Assembly: GCA_023393635.1 (NCBI GenBank) | Contig: JAEWKT010000005.1 | Coordinates: 1-64,000, forward strand | Source of the DNA: Pseudomonadota bacterium | GTDB lineage: Bacteria; Pseudomonadota; Gammaproteobacteria; Pseudomonadales; Moraxellaceae | Reading direction: 5' to 3' | DNA: 64,000 nucleotides | In this document: piece after piece, positions 36,044 to 45,048 of the stretch | Layout of the letters: each line of letters begins with the position of its first letter | How positions within the stretch are numbered: the first letter of the stretch is position 1 | The notes under the pieces: generated by a model | Database searches by the model: none | Seen by the model: the letters and a program-made list of their open reading frames with translations, nothing else | Told to the model about the DNA's origin: nothing | Translations under genes and position numbers: made by a program

Positions 36044-37687
36044 CTATATAGGTGATGTTTTGTTCGATTTTATTGACCAAATCGAACCCACAGGTGCAAT
36101 GGCCGCACGGGCTTTTGCCTGTTGATAAAAGCGTAAAAATAACAGGGCAAAAATAATGGCTAATCCATCAACCCACACCAGACTTCCAGTGGAGTACCAC
36201 AAACCAATATCGGGTAATAAATAAGCAATCATTGAGGTTAGCGGTACAATAAACAAAACCACTGCAATAGTCAGTAAAAGATGTGGTAAGGCACGCGCTG
36301 CGCCTACGATATAAGCATAAACCAGGGACAGGATAAAGACCGTATAATAACTATACATAAACACATGATTATGGCTATGCAATTGCGGTGTAATGACATA
36401 ACCCCAGCGACCAATCAGCATACTGCTAAATATTGCTAAAACACAGCCCAGGCATGCCCCAATAGTTAAGTTGGCAATAAACATCACATCTTTACGCTGT
36501 TGAGGCGGCGGTAGATTTGGATTCTTTTGTTTACGCAAGCGCGTTTCTATCCATAAAATATTGCCTGAATAAAATAAAAATGCACCGCCAATACCAAACA
36601 CCACATAAATCCAGCGCGTCATATCGCCACCAAAATTACCAAAATGTAGCGCAAACATGGAACGGATCAGTTTGTCTAATGCCCCACTTTCAGTATTTAA
36701 AGTGGCAGTGGAATAAGGCGTATCCTGATAGGGATTAAAACTCATATAGTCATAATAATCGCCACGCAGCATCTGGTTAGGGCTATATAACGCCACAAAG
36801 GCATTGGCTGTTGCGGGAGTATCCAGTTTCCTGAAGCGAATCGCATCAATTTGATACGCTGGTGCAGCCAGTTTTAGGTTAGCAAGGATTTGGTTAATAT
36901 CCAGCTTTGGGGCAGGATCAGCAATTTGCATCGGTGCTGGACGCTCAAATATCGGCTTGTCTTTAAATACCAGTTTGCCTAGCGCGCCGTAAAACACATC
37001 ATGAAATGCAAATACCACCACGGTAATGCTAATAATGATATGAAATGGTAAACTACTAATGCCAATCACATTATGGGCATCCAGCCAGAAACGCTTTTTA
37101 TTTTTTCCAGGACGGATCGCAAAATAATCTTTTATCAGCGTAGGCAATAAAATAATCAGCCCTGACATAATCGCCAAAAAGTACAAGACGGCAACCACGC
37201 CCATGACCATGACACCAGCCGTATGATGGCCAATCATGCCTGGAATCCCAGCTGTTTCGTGTAGCTGTTCAATCAGCCAGCCAAGTTTGGAGACATTTTC
37301 CTGTTTTGCCACCAGTTGACCATTGCCATCCAGCGTTGCCAACATGCTATTTTGGGCAATATCAATACTATGATCGTCATGTTCTTCATCATGAGCAGCT
37401 TCCCACTGCATGGGCGCATTATGCCCTTCTAATGATGAAAAATTCAGGCTAAATCCTTTTAAAGTTTCTGGATACTGCGCTTGAGCCTGCATAACCAGCT
37501 CATTGTATTGATTGACCTGAATGGGTGAGAGGCTTTGCTGTGGTGGCGTTGCCCACTGGCTAAGATGGTGTTGAAACATGGTCAACCCACCTGCAAAAAA
37601 GCAAATAAATAATAAAATTCCAGCGCTAATACCTACCCAGGTATGAAGGTTCTTGGCTTGCTTAACAAGATCTGCACGTATTTTCAT
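36044..37687 (-). CDS. PepSY-associated membrane protein (iron-siderophore reductase-like)
   Basis: The protein is 547 residues from the ATG at 37687, selected because GGGGA lies just upstream and MKIRADLVKQAKNLHTWVG is the usual family start. It has a first membrane helix at about 17-38, a large periplasmic PepSY region, and at least six more helices (about 180-205, 223-250, 367-385, 415-440 and near the C-terminus). Conserved His residues such as HTWVG and LDAHNVIG could bind haem. The family is linked to ferric-siderophore reduction. It ends the Fur-type operon with the two small membrane genes upstream. Confidence 0.85.
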   Translation of the reverse strand: MKIRADLVKQAKNLHTWVGISAGILLFICFFAGGLTMFQHHLSQWATPPQQSLSPIQVNQYNELVMQAQAQYPETLKGFSLNFSSLEGHNAPMQWEAAHDEEHDDHSIDIAQNSMLATLDGNGQLVAKQENVSKLGWLIEQLHETAGIPGMIGHHTAGVMVMGVVAVLYFLAIMSGLIILLPTLIKDYFAIRPGKNKKRFWLDAHNVIGISSLPFHIIISITVVVFAFHDVFYGALGKLVFKDKPIFERPAPMQIADPAPKLDINQILANLKLAAPAYQIDAIRFRKLDTPATANAFVALYSPNQMLRGDYYDYMSFNPYQDTPYSTATLNTESGALDKLIRSMFALHFGNFGGDMTRWIYVVFGIGGAFLFYSGNILWIETRLRKQKNPNLPPPQQRKDVMFIANLTIGACLGCVLAIFSSMLIGRWGYVITPQLHSHNHVFMYSYYTVFILSLVYAYIVGAARALPHLLLTIAVVLFIVPLTSMIAYLLPDIGLWYSTGSLVWVDGLAIIFALLFLRFYQQAKARAAIAPVGSIWSIKSNKTSPI

Positions 37688-37688
37688 A

Positions 37689-37979
37689 TTATCCCCGCAG
37701 CGCCAAAACACAACCATAGACCAATACATTGGCAACACTATAAATTAAAAGTGCCTGCCACCCTTTAGGGATAATATAAGCCAGAAAAAATACGGGCAAC
37801 CACACCCACGGGATAAGCCACATGCCAATTTGGGGAACCATGGCGCGATCCATAGCAGGAAGTGTAAGCTGCATCAGCACTGCCCCCATAGCAACGGCAA
37901 AACTCAAACCTAAAAATAAGCCTGCAAAGGTTTTTGCCCACCAGTCAGGTTGAATCTTTTGCTTATTATTTATTTTCAT
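37689..37979 (-). CDS. Small membrane protein (DUF3649-like) of the iron operon
   Basis: The 96-residue protein has three membrane segments (about 15-36, 52-68 and 75-92) and begins with a short charged head. Position and size fit the DUF3649 genes that commonly sit between DUF3325 and PepSY genes beside siderophore receptors. It ends one base before the PepSY start and overlaps the DUF3325 end by 14 bases. Its role is unknown, but context says iron uptake. Confidence 0.72.
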   Translation of the reverse strand: MKINNKQKIQPDWWAKTFAGLFLGLSFAVAMGAVLMQLTLPAMDRAMVPQIGMWLIPWVWLPVFFLAYIIPKGWQALLIYSVANVLVYGCVLALRG

Positions 37980-38232
37980 TAGTCATATACCGTTTAAAAA
38001 GAGGTAAAAATGGCGCAAATGATCCTGTCAAAATCAACAGTGCAAGCCACATACAGACAGCCACCAAGGCAGGTAACACATACAGCAAAGCAAAGAAGCC
38101 AGTGACCAAAATAATTAACCCCAAATACATAAACTGGCCTGAGAGATGGTTTTTAACCAGAGCCTGATTAGGGTGACTCAGATAAAGACTTAGACAGCCA
38201 ATCAAGGTCAAAATAATGCCAAAAGATTTCAT
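37966..38232 (-). CDS. DUF3325 family membrane protein of the iron operon
   Basis: The protein is 88 residues from the ATG at 38232. It starts MKSFGIILTLIGCLSLYLSHPNQAL, where the LSHPNQ motif is the DUF3325 signature, and has three membrane segments. The frame is open 26 codons further upstream, but that stretch runs into the Fur-box region and lacks the family pattern. It is the first gene of a DUF3325-DUF3649-PepSY operon transcribed away from the siderophore receptor. Confidence 0.78.
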   Translation of the reverse strand: MKSFGIILTLIGCLSLYLSHPNQALVKNHLSGQFMYLGLIILVTGFFALLYVLPALVAVCMWLALLILTGSFAPFLPLFKRYMTNENK

Positions 38233-38249
38233 GGGTGCAACTAAATGTA

Positions 38250-38268
38250 AATAATAACCATTATCTTT
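38250..38268. promoter_or_regulatory. Fur box (DUF3325-side)
   Basis: AATAATAACCATTATCTTT resembles the 19-bp Fur consensus GATAATGATAATCATTATC. It lies 18 bases upstream of the DUF3325 start, where it can repress the iron operon when iron is plentiful. Confidence 0.6.
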
Positions 38269-38352
38269 TAATTTTAATAAAAAGCAAAGAAAATCGATGC
38301 TCCGCTCCAAAAAAATTTAAACACAAATATTGACTTTAGACGTTTAAGTAAA

Positions 38353-38371
38353 AGATAATCATTATCACTAA
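38353..38371. promoter_or_regulatory. Fur box (receptor-side)
   Basis: The core GATAAT-C-ATTATC within AGATAATCATTATCACTAA is a perfect 6-1-6 palindrome matching the Fur motif. It lies 25 bases before the receptor start, so receptor expression should be iron-repressed. Confidence 0.8.
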
Positions 38372-38395
38372 GATTGTATTTTACTGAGATTTGCT

Positions 38396-40561
38396 GTGAA
38401 AAACCACCCTGCTTTAAATTCGCTTTCGCTTGCGATAAAAACCTCGATGTATATTGCCGTAACAACGCTGGCAAATACCAGTTACGCCGCAGATGAAGGA
38501 CAACAGCAATTAGCCACCATTGTAATCAATGCTCAAAAAGAAGATGCCACGTATACCAAGCCATCCAGCAAGGCAGCCACCAAGCTGGACTTAAGCTTAA
38601 AAGAAACCCCGCAAAGTGTGACCGTTTTTACCAGCCAGCAAATTGAAGACCAGAACTTAACCAGTACCAGTGCTGTTTTAGCCCAAACCCCAGGCGTGAC
38701 CAGTGTGCAATATGGTCAGGAAGGTGCAGGCTATGCCACGTATTATTCCCGTGGCTTTGCGATTACCAATGTTCAGCGTGATGGACTACCCACCAGTACG
38801 GCATCATTTGGTGGTTCAGATATGCTGGGTCTTGAAGATTCCGCAATTTATGACCGTATTGAAGTGACCAAAGGTTCAACTGGTCTAACCAGCGGTTCAG
38901 GCAATCCAAGTGCCAGTATCAATTATGTGCGCAAACGCCCCACTGCCGAATTAACAGGTTCTGTGAATGTGCAAGGTGGAAGCTGGAATAACTATCGTAG
39001 CCAGATTGATGTTGGCGGTGCATTAAATGAGGATGCCAGTATCAGAGGGCGTACGGTTGCCGTCTATGAGCAAGGTGGCAATCAACAAGATCGTTACCAC
39101 CGTCAAAATGCCGTGATTTATGGCGCACTGGATTTTGATTTAAGCGCTAAAACCACCTTAACAACCGCTTTGACCGCACAGCAGGTCAAAATTGATGACG
39201 CAACACCGCATGGTTTCCCTTTCATTAGCCATGATGGTCAAGAACAGGTCAGCTTTGACCGTAAAGACAATGCTGCAGCAAATTTTACGTTTAGTGATAC
39301 TGAAAAGCTGAATATCTTTTTGGGGCTGGAGCATCAGTTCAATGATAACTGGCAAGGCGTTGCCAATTATTCTTTTACCAAGGCTGAAAACAAGCGTGAA
39401 TATGGCGTTGCGGGTTCAGGTGGTCTAGTGTATGACGCACCGTTTACCATGAATCTGGGCGGTGGTAAAACACTTACACTACAACCTGGCGAAATGGTGG
39501 TGACGAGTGGCCGTTTTGAAAGTACCCCAGAAGTTCACTCTGTAGATTTATATACCTCTGGTAAATTTGGTGCATTTGGACAAGAGTATGGTGTCAGCTT
39601 TGGTATAAATGGTTATAGTCTTGAATCTGATGATCCTACTTTTGGCCGCTACTATACCCCTACCTCAATACAAGGCTGGAATGGCAATGTAGCAAGACCC
39701 AATATACAGGCAACTGGCCGTACGATTGTCGATGAAGTTCAACTGGGTGCTTTTGGGGTAGCAAAACTGCAATTACTTGATCCTTTAAAGCTCATTATTG
39801 GTACACGTATCAGCAACTGGGAGCGTAAAGCAGCAGGCAGTGAACAAAAACAGGACGGTACATTTACACCTTATGCTGGTTTAGTATTTGATATTACAGA
39901 TTATTTATCAGCGTATACCAGCTATACCACCATCTTTAATCCATCGGCTCGAAAAAATGTTAGCGGTGATTACCTTGATCCAGAAGAAGGCAATAGTGTT
40001 GAAGCTGGTTTAAAAGCCGATTTTTATGATGGACGTTTAAATGCCAGTGCAGCTTATTTTTCCATGCAACAGGATAATTTTGCTGTCGTGGATGGTACAA
40101 AGCTGACCCCAGAAGGTGGCCAGGCTTATATTGCTATTGATGGTGCTAAAGTTAAAGGCTATGAGCTATCACTGGCAGGTGAAGTATTACCCAACTGGAA
40201 CCTACAGGCTGGCTATACCCATACTGACGCTAAAGACCAGACAGACAAAGCATTAAATACCTATCTGCCAGAAGATACATTTAAATTGTTTACTACCTAT
40301 CAATGGGATAAATTTACTGTCGGTGGTGGTGTCAACTGGCAAAGTGAATTCTATAACGCAACAGCCACTGGCTTAGCGGCCAAACTTACGCGTCAGGAGG
40401 ATTACTATTTAGTTAATCTAATGGGACGTTATCAGGTTAAGGATGATGTGAGCCTTGTTTTAAATATTAATAATCTGCTAGATGAAGAATACAAATTAAA
40501 CGTGTCAAACTCATGGGGTGCAGGACGTAATATTACGGCATCAGTAAATTATAAATTCTAA
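38396..40561 (+). CDS. TonB-dependent siderophore receptor (FhuE-like)
   Basis: The 721-residue protein has a signal peptide ending near LANTSYA (residues 25-31), a TonB-box-like segment LATIVINAQ, a plug domain (about 50-170, with YYSRGFAITNVQRDG) and a 22-strand barrel ending in a terminal Phe. This is the FhuE/FoxA/ferripyoverdine-receptor type (TIGR01783 siderophore receptor family). It imports ferric siderophores across the outer membrane. The start is GTG. The Fur box just upstream and the divergent PepSY operon support an iron role. The siderophore itself cannot be told. Confidence 0.92.
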   Translation: MKNHPALNSLSLAIKTSMYIAVTTLANTSYAADEGQQQLATIVINAQKEDATYTKPSSKAATKLDLSLKETPQSVTVFTSQQIEDQNLTSTSAVLAQTPGVTSVQYGQEGAGYATYYSRGFAITNVQRDGLPTSTASFGGSDMLGLEDSAIYDRIEVTKGSTGLTSGSGNPSASINYVRKRPTAELTGSVNVQGGSWNNYRSQIDVGGALNEDASIRGRTVAVYEQGGNQQDRYHRQNAVIYGALDFDLSAKTTLTTALTAQQVKIDDATPHGFPFISHDGQEQVSFDRKDNAAANFTFSDTEKLNIFLGLEHQFNDNWQGVANYSFTKAENKREYGVAGSGGLVYDAPFTMNLGGGKTLTLQPGEMVVTSGRFESTPEVHSVDLYTSGKFGAFGQEYGVSFGINGYSLESDDPTFGRYYTPTSIQGWNGNVARPNIQATGRTIVDEVQLGAFGVAKLQLLDPLKLIIGTRISNWERKAAGSEQKQDGTFTPYAGLVFDITDYLSAYTSYTTIFNPSARKNVSGDYLDPEEGNSVEAGLKADFYDGRLNASAAYFSMQQDNFAVVDGTKLTPEGGQAYIAIDGAKVKGYELSLAGEVLPNWNLQAGYTHTDAKDQTDKALNTYLPEDTFKLFTTYQWDKFTVGGGVNWQSEFYNATATGLAAKLTRQEDYYLVNLMGRYQVKDDVSLVLNINNLLDEEYKLNVSNSWGAGRNITASVNYKF

Positions 40562-40576
40562 TTTATATTGACAGCC

Positions 40577-40599
40577 AAGGCAGCTTCGGCTGCCTTTTT
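40577..40599 (+). terminator. Terminator of the siderophore receptor gene
   Basis: AAGGCAGC and GCTGCCTT pair around a stable TTCG tetraloop, followed by a T run. This is a textbook intrinsic terminator. Confidence 0.92.
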
Positions 40600-40623
40600 A
40601 TTTATTAGGCTACAGAAAAATAA

Positions 40624-40794
40624 TTAACGTTTACCCATTGAGCGTCTTGTGCCAGCAGGTGGCATAAAGGTTTTATCTGCATAACGCTTAGGCCTGGGAC
40701 GCAACTGTTCAATTGATTCTTCACTCTCTTCACCACGCTGCTGCATGGGAAAAGGCAGTTTGGCAACCTGTCTTTTAGCGGGTTTGCTCATCAT
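40624..40794 (-). CDS. Small basic unidentified protein (56 residues)
   Basis: This minus-strand frame begins with a double ATG at 40794/40791 and is preceded by ACAGG. The peptide starts MMSKPAKRQVAKLPFPMQQR, has an acidic EESEESIE patch, then a Pro/Arg-rich RPRPKRYADKTFMPP stretch and a GTRRSMGKR end. It is basic and probably disordered. Codon use is like the neighbours and it fills the gap between the receptor and the hydrolase gene. I recognise no family. Nothing else is visible in this 390-base gap. Confidence 0.5.
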   Translation of the reverse strand: MMSKPAKRQVAKLPFPMQQRGEESEESIEQLRPRPKRYADKTFMPPAGTRRSMGKR

Positions 40795-40951
40795 GTAAAA
40801 CCTGTATCTTTAAGTACTATCCTCTAGTTTAAACCTTTTATTCATGAAACTGTAAAATTATTGATTTGACCTGGCTATGCAACAAATTGCATAATTATTG
40901 AGAAACAACAAGCTATTGGTTTATGAAAGTCTTATAAAGAGGAACTCACTG

Positions 40952-42037
40952 ATGCCAACTATAAACAAACTAATCCCTGCGCTACCTCAATTATTAAAAA
41001 AAGCAAATATCCCTGAACTTGAAATTATCTTTAAACCAAATCTAGAAAATAAAACGTTAATTCAGCGCATAGCACAGTTACAGCAGGCTTATCGACCTAC
41101 ATTCTGGCTCACCAATACTCACCTGCAACTTATGGTGCTTGAACTTAAGAAAAAACTAGGCAAACCATTAATTTATGACCATATTGAAACACTTAGCATG
41201 TCAGATGGTGGGCATACTGCTTTGGCATGGTATGGCTATCACTTGGCTGCAACCACGCCCACTATTGTGATTCTGCACACACTCACAGGTAGCCCTACCA
41301 GCATGCAGGATATGGTTAAGGATTTACATGAACAAACAGGCTGGCGGATTGTCGTTGCCGTACGTCGTGGCCATGCGCAGCTTGATTTTAACCCGCCCCG
41401 ATTTAATATCTTTGGTTCTACTCAGGATTTAAAACAACAACTGGCACATATTGAACAGCTTTTTCCGCAATCGCCCTTATATGCTGTGGGTTCTTCGGCA
41501 GGGTCAGGCTTATTGATTCGTTATTTGGGTGAAGAAAAGGATAATTCCAGATTTAAGGCTTCTTTTGCTTTTTGTCCAGGTTATAACATTGATGAAGGAT
41601 TCAAGTATTGTCATCCGTTTTATAGCAAATATATGGCTAAAAAATTAATTAAAACATTTATCACACCACACCAAAATAAATTGCAGCATCTGTCTACCTT
41701 TAAATATCTAAACACTGCCAAAGACCTGCTTTCATTTCATCAAAAGGTCTATGAATTCTCAGGGTACGCTAGTTATCAGGATTATTCGGATGCGACCAAC
41801 CCCATGAAAGTGTTCAAGCAGATGACCTGCCCCGTCATGGTATTAAATGCCTATGATGACCCCGTATGCAATATCCAAAATGCTGAGCCTTATGTAGCAG
41901 ATATACAGCAAATGCCTAATATTATTCTGGTTAAAACGCGAAAAGGCAGTCATTGTGCTTATCCACAAGGCTGGCAGGCCAAATCATGGGCACATCAATT
42001 AATGGCTGAATATTTTCAGGCCATCCATAAAAATTAG
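40952..42037 (+). CDS. Alpha/beta hydrolase, YheT-like (COG0429)
   Basis: The protein is 361 residues from the ATG at 40952, which follows a GAGG ribosome binding site by 9 bases. An N-terminal cap with TFWLTNTHLQL precedes the alpha/beta fold. HTLTGSPTS near 112-120 is the oxyanion region, VGSSAGSGL near 184-192 holds the nucleophile Ser, and the Asp and His are in YDDPV and KGSHCAYP near the C-terminus. YheT-like hydrolases act on small esters of unknown identity. Confidence 0.86.
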   Translation: MPTINKLIPALPQLLKKANIPELEIIFKPNLENKTLIQRIAQLQQAYRPTFWLTNTHLQLMVLELKKKLGKPLIYDHIETLSMSDGGHTALAWYGYHLAATTPTIVILHTLTGSPTSMQDMVKDLHEQTGWRIVVAVRRGHAQLDFNPPRFNIFGSTQDLKQQLAHIEQLFPQSPLYAVGSSAGSGLLIRYLGEEKDNSRFKASFAFCPGYNIDEGFKYCHPFYSKYMAKKLIKTFITPHQNKLQHLSTFKYLNTAKDLLSFHQKVYEFSGYASYQDYSDATNPMKVFKQMTCPVMVLNAYDDPVCNIQNAEPYVADIQQMPNIILVKTRKGSHCAYPQGWQAKSWAHQLMAEYFQAIHKN

Positions 42038-42186
42038 TCTCAATGCCAATCAACCTGACGGATAAAATTCTTATGAGAGAAGCAGTAAATTAAAATTAGT
42101 TTTAATATGCAGCCAAATGCACTACAAAATCAGCTAAAATAAACCGATTTTTTGTGTTCAATTTCCCAAAAGAAGGAACCCCTGCC

Positions 42187-43428
42187 GTGGACGTACGTCT
42201 GTCTGACCGTGTTAACTCGATTAAACCTTCTCCAACGCTTGCTGTTACCAACAAAGCTGCCGAATTAAAAGCTGCTGGCCATAATATTATTGGCCTTGGC
42301 GCAGGTGAGCCAGACTTTGATACACCACAACATATTAAAGATGCTGCCATTGCTGCCATCAATAATGGCTTTACCAAATACACGGCTGTTGACGGTACAC
42401 CTGGCCTTAAAAAAGCCATTATTGCCAAGTTCAAACGCGATAATAATCTGGATTATGCAGCGAACCAGATTTTGGTATCTTGTGGTGGTAAACAAAGCTT
42501 CTTTAACTTGGCCTTGGCGTTTATTAACCCAGGCGACGAAGTAATTATCCCTGCCCCATTTTGGGTAAGCTATCCAGATATGGTGTTAATTGCTGAAGGC
42601 GTGCCTGTTATTGTTAAATGTGGTGAAGAGCAACGCTTTAAAATCACCCCAGAGCAATTAGAAGCGGCTATTACCCCAAAAACCAGACTGGTAGTACTCA
42701 ACAGCCCATCTAACCCCACAGGTATGATTTATACCAAAGAAGAGTTAGAAGCATTGGCTGAAGTGCTGCGTCGTCATCCACAGGTCTATGTGGCCTCAGA
42801 CGATATGTACGAGCCAATTCGCTGGTCTGGCCCGTTTTATAACATCGTCAATGTTGCGCCTGACTTATATGACCGCACTTTAGTATTAAATGGCGTGTCT
42901 AAAGCCTATGCCATGACTGGCTGGCGCATTGGTTATGCCGCTGGCCCTGCCAAAATTATTGGCGCAATGAAAAAAGTTCAATCACAGTCGACTTCCAACC
43001 CAACCTCTATTAGTCAGGTTGCCGCAGAAGCCGCCTTAAATGGCCCACAAGATGTATTAGAGCCGATGATTGAAGCGTTTAAACGTCGTCATGATTTAGT
43101 AGTAAATGGATTAAATGCTATTAAAGGTATTAGCTGTTTAGATGCCGATGGCGCGTTTTATGCCTATCCATCAGTACGTCCTTTAATTCGTGCATTAGGT
43201 TTAAATTCTTGCACAGAATTTTCTGACTGGTTACTTGATAAAACTGGCGTTGCGGTTGTACCAGGCGATGCCTTTGGTCTGGGTGGCTTTATCCGCATTT
43301 CATTTGCCACGGCTGATGAAATATTGGTTGATGCATTAAGCCGCATTGAAAAAGCAGTCAATGAAATTGATCCAGCTACTTTAGATGCTGCCATTAAATC
43401 AGTTGAAGCCGATAAATTGACTGGGTAA
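42187..43428 (+). CDS. aspC: Aspartate aminotransferase, class I (AspC, AAT-1b type)
   Basis: The protein is 413 residues from the GTG at 42187. An AAGGA ribosome binding site precedes it by 9 bases, and the N-terminus then reads VDVRLSDRVNSIKPSPTLAV as in related AspC proteins. GAGEPDFDTP, NSPSNPTG and the PLP lysine in GVSKAYAMTGWRIGY near 237-251 are typical. It transfers the amino group between aspartate and 2-oxoglutarate. The reading frame is open for 11 more codons upstream, but that stretch covers the ribosome binding site. Confidence 0.94.
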   Translation: MDVRLSDRVNSIKPSPTLAVTNKAAELKAAGHNIIGLGAGEPDFDTPQHIKDAAIAAINNGFTKYTAVDGTPGLKKAIIAKFKRDNNLDYAANQILVSCGGKQSFFNLALAFINPGDEVIIPAPFWVSYPDMVLIAEGVPVIVKCGEEQRFKITPEQLEAAITPKTRLVVLNSPSNPTGMIYTKEELEALAEVLRRHPQVYVASDDMYEPIRWSGPFYNIVNVAPDLYDRTLVLNGVSKAYAMTGWRIGYAAGPAKIIGAMKKVQSQSTSNPTSISQVAAEAALNGPQDVLEPMIEAFKRRHDLVVNGLNAIKGISCLDADGAFYAYPSVRPLIRALGLNSCTEFSDWLLDKTGVAVVPGDAFGLGGFIRISFATADEILVDALSRIEKAVNEIDPATLDAAIKSVEADKLTG

Positions 43429-43455
43429 GCTGCCACCAATTAATCATGCTGTGAT

Positions 43456-43488
43456 AAAGCCCTGTCATGTACTGACGGGGCTTTTTTT
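43456..43488 (+). terminator. Terminator of aspC
   Basis: AAGCCCTGTCA and TGACGGGGCTT pair with one mismatch across a five-base loop, and a run of seven T follows. Confidence 0.88.
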
Positions 43489-43616
43489 ATGGCTAAATTT
43501 TAATAATTAAACAAAATACACATTAAATCGGTGATGATTTGAACACTCAATAGCATTTGCTTGAAAAATGCTTGACCGCACTTCACTTGCTGCCTAAAAT
43601 GCCCATCACCAACTGT

Positions 43617-43692
43617 TCTCCAATAGCTCAGTCGGTAGAGCAACGGACTGTTAATCCGTGTGTCCCTGGTTCGAGCCCAGGTTGGAGAGCCA
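43617..43692 (+). tRNA. tRNA-Asn (GTT), copy 1
   Basis: The 76-nt gene folds as a full cloverleaf: acceptor arms TCTCCAA and TTGGAGA, anticodon loop CTGTTAA giving anticodon GTT, T arm with GGTTCGAGCC, and an encoded CCA. It is identical to the copy at 43920. Confidence 0.97.
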
Positions 43693-43716
43693 ATATTCTG
43701 CTGTAGAAAAAAATAA

Positions 43717-43745
43717 TATCCCTACCAATGAGTAGGGATTTTTTA
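43717..43745 (+). terminator. Terminator after tRNA-Asn copy 1
   Basis: ATCCCTAC and GTAGGGAT pair across a CAATGA loop, followed by TTTTTT. Confidence 0.85.
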
Positions 43746-43919
43746 TGCCTGTTTTATGATGATAAATTAAAGCGTTTTAGTTTAAAAAAGCTACTCAGTG
43801 AATTTGACATCAGCTTCGATGTTTATAAAACCAACAAAGAAACCCAGATTTATTAATATTTTATCAAAACCACTTGACCCGTTTAACGTACATGCATAGA
43901 ATGCTGCCGTACTGATCGA

Positions 43920-43995
43920 TCTCCAATAGCTCAGTCGGTAGAGCAACGGACTGTTAATCCGTGTGTCCCTGGTTCGAGCCCAGGTTGGAGAGCCA
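43920..43995 (+). tRNA. tRNA-Asn (GTT), copy 2
   Basis: This 76-nt gene is identical in sequence to the copy 303 bases upstream, including the encoded CCA. The flanks of the two copies differ, and each has its own terminator. Confidence 0.97.
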
Positions 43996-44004
43996 AATTC
44001 TAAG

Positions 44005-44043
44005 AAGGCCTTGCTGCATAATCTGCTGCAAGGCCTTTTTTTA
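44005..44043 (+). terminator. Terminator after tRNA-Asn copy 2
   Basis: AAGGCCTTGC and GCAAGGCCTT pair perfectly, with a further TGCA/TGCA extension into the loop, followed by a T run. Confidence 0.9.
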
Positions 44044-44094
44044 TCGCTGCGTTTTATATAATGTTTTGGTGTATCAAGTATAGAGGGAATGAAT

Positions 44095-44562
44095 ATGGCT
44101 AGTGGATTAATGAGCATTGCATTTTTTATTTTAATTTTTGTTTGTATAGTCGCGCTATTGTTAGGCGGCAAAAACAAAAAGCCCAAGCAACAACACACGC
44201 CCATTTCTGCTAAACCAATTTTAACCAAACGCGAGTTACAATTTTTTGCTGTGCTTGAGCAAGCCCTACCCCGCGCCTATATTTTTCCGCAAGTGAGCTT
44301 TTCGGCTATTTTAACCACTAAGGGCTTTTATACACGGAGTCAATTTAACCGTAAGATTGCTGACTTTGTGGTGTGTGATGAACGCATGAACATTGTGGCC
44401 GTTATTGAGCTAGACGACAGTAGCCATAAAGGCCGTGAGCAGTAAGATGCCGTCCGTGATGCCATGCTCAATGAAGCGGGCTATCCCGTATTACGCTACG
44501 CCCAAATACCCCAAGCATCCCAAATCAGCAAAGATATGCGCCAATGGCTTAAGCTTACATAA
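44095..44562 (+). pseudogene. DUF2726 family gene with an in-frame stop
   Basis: An N-terminal membrane anchor (FFILIFVCIVALLLGG) is followed by a DUF2726 domain with LTKRELQFFAVLEQALP and the nuclease-like IADFVVCDERMNIVAVIELDDSSH block. A TAA at 44443-44445 interrupts the frame just after DSSHKGREQ. The same frame then continues with DAVRDAMLNEAGYPVLRY to a second stop at 44560-44562, which is how intact members end. A single base change (Lys codon to TAA) explains this. The ATG at 44095 is favoured by spacing to GAGGG; ATG 44089 is the alternative. The product may be truncated or read through. Confidence 0.8.
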
Positions 44563-44566
44563 GGCA

Positions 44567-44929
44567 CTAATGCGCAGCCTTGGCATCAAACGCTTTGTGC
44601 TGATTACTGGTTGAATCTCGCACATTTTGCAGGCAGGTAGTGGTTTTTACTTCAACCACTTTGCCCTTGGCGTCAAAACACTGGCAGCCTTTTTGGGTTT
44701 TCATGCAACCTGCAATATAAGGCGTTTTTGCTCTTGATGCCAAATTTCTTAATTGATCTTTAATGGCTTCATTTTGATTTTGCGTATTAGCTGCGGATTG
44801 AGCGGCGGCTGCACTTGACGACACTTTACCCGCACCAGTATCAAAGAAAGATTGCTTCTTTAACACATTAAATATGGCTACTGCAATTAACAAAAAAACT
44901 GCCAGCTTTATAAGTTGCTGTAATGCCAT
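44567..44929 (-). CDS. Single-pass membrane protein with Cys-rich C-terminus
   Basis: The 120-residue protein has one N-terminal membrane helix (about 5-23), an Ala/Ser/Gln-rich linker and a C-terminal CMKTQKGCQCFDAKGKVVEV...C stretch. This Cys pattern resembles the C-terminal domain of filamentous-phage Zot-like proteins (C..GCQCY...C), but there is no Zot ATPase here. I do not recognise a family. It converges on the DUF2726 pseudogene with only four bases between. Confidence 0.6.
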   Translation of the reverse strand: MALQQLIKLAVFLLIAVAIFNVLKKQSFFDTGAGKVSSSAAAAQSAANTQNQNEAIKDQLRNLASRAKTPYIAGCMKTQKGCQCFDAKGKVVEVKTTTCLQNVRDSTSNQHKAFDAKAAH

Positions 44930-45048
44930 GAAACATACTTCTATATAAAATTGGTGAAGTCATTAGAAGGCTATATTAACGCATCGTACAGCGCAAAATG
45001 ACACAATGAATAAAACAACTGGGTTTAACTAGTTTTAACCATTTAACT

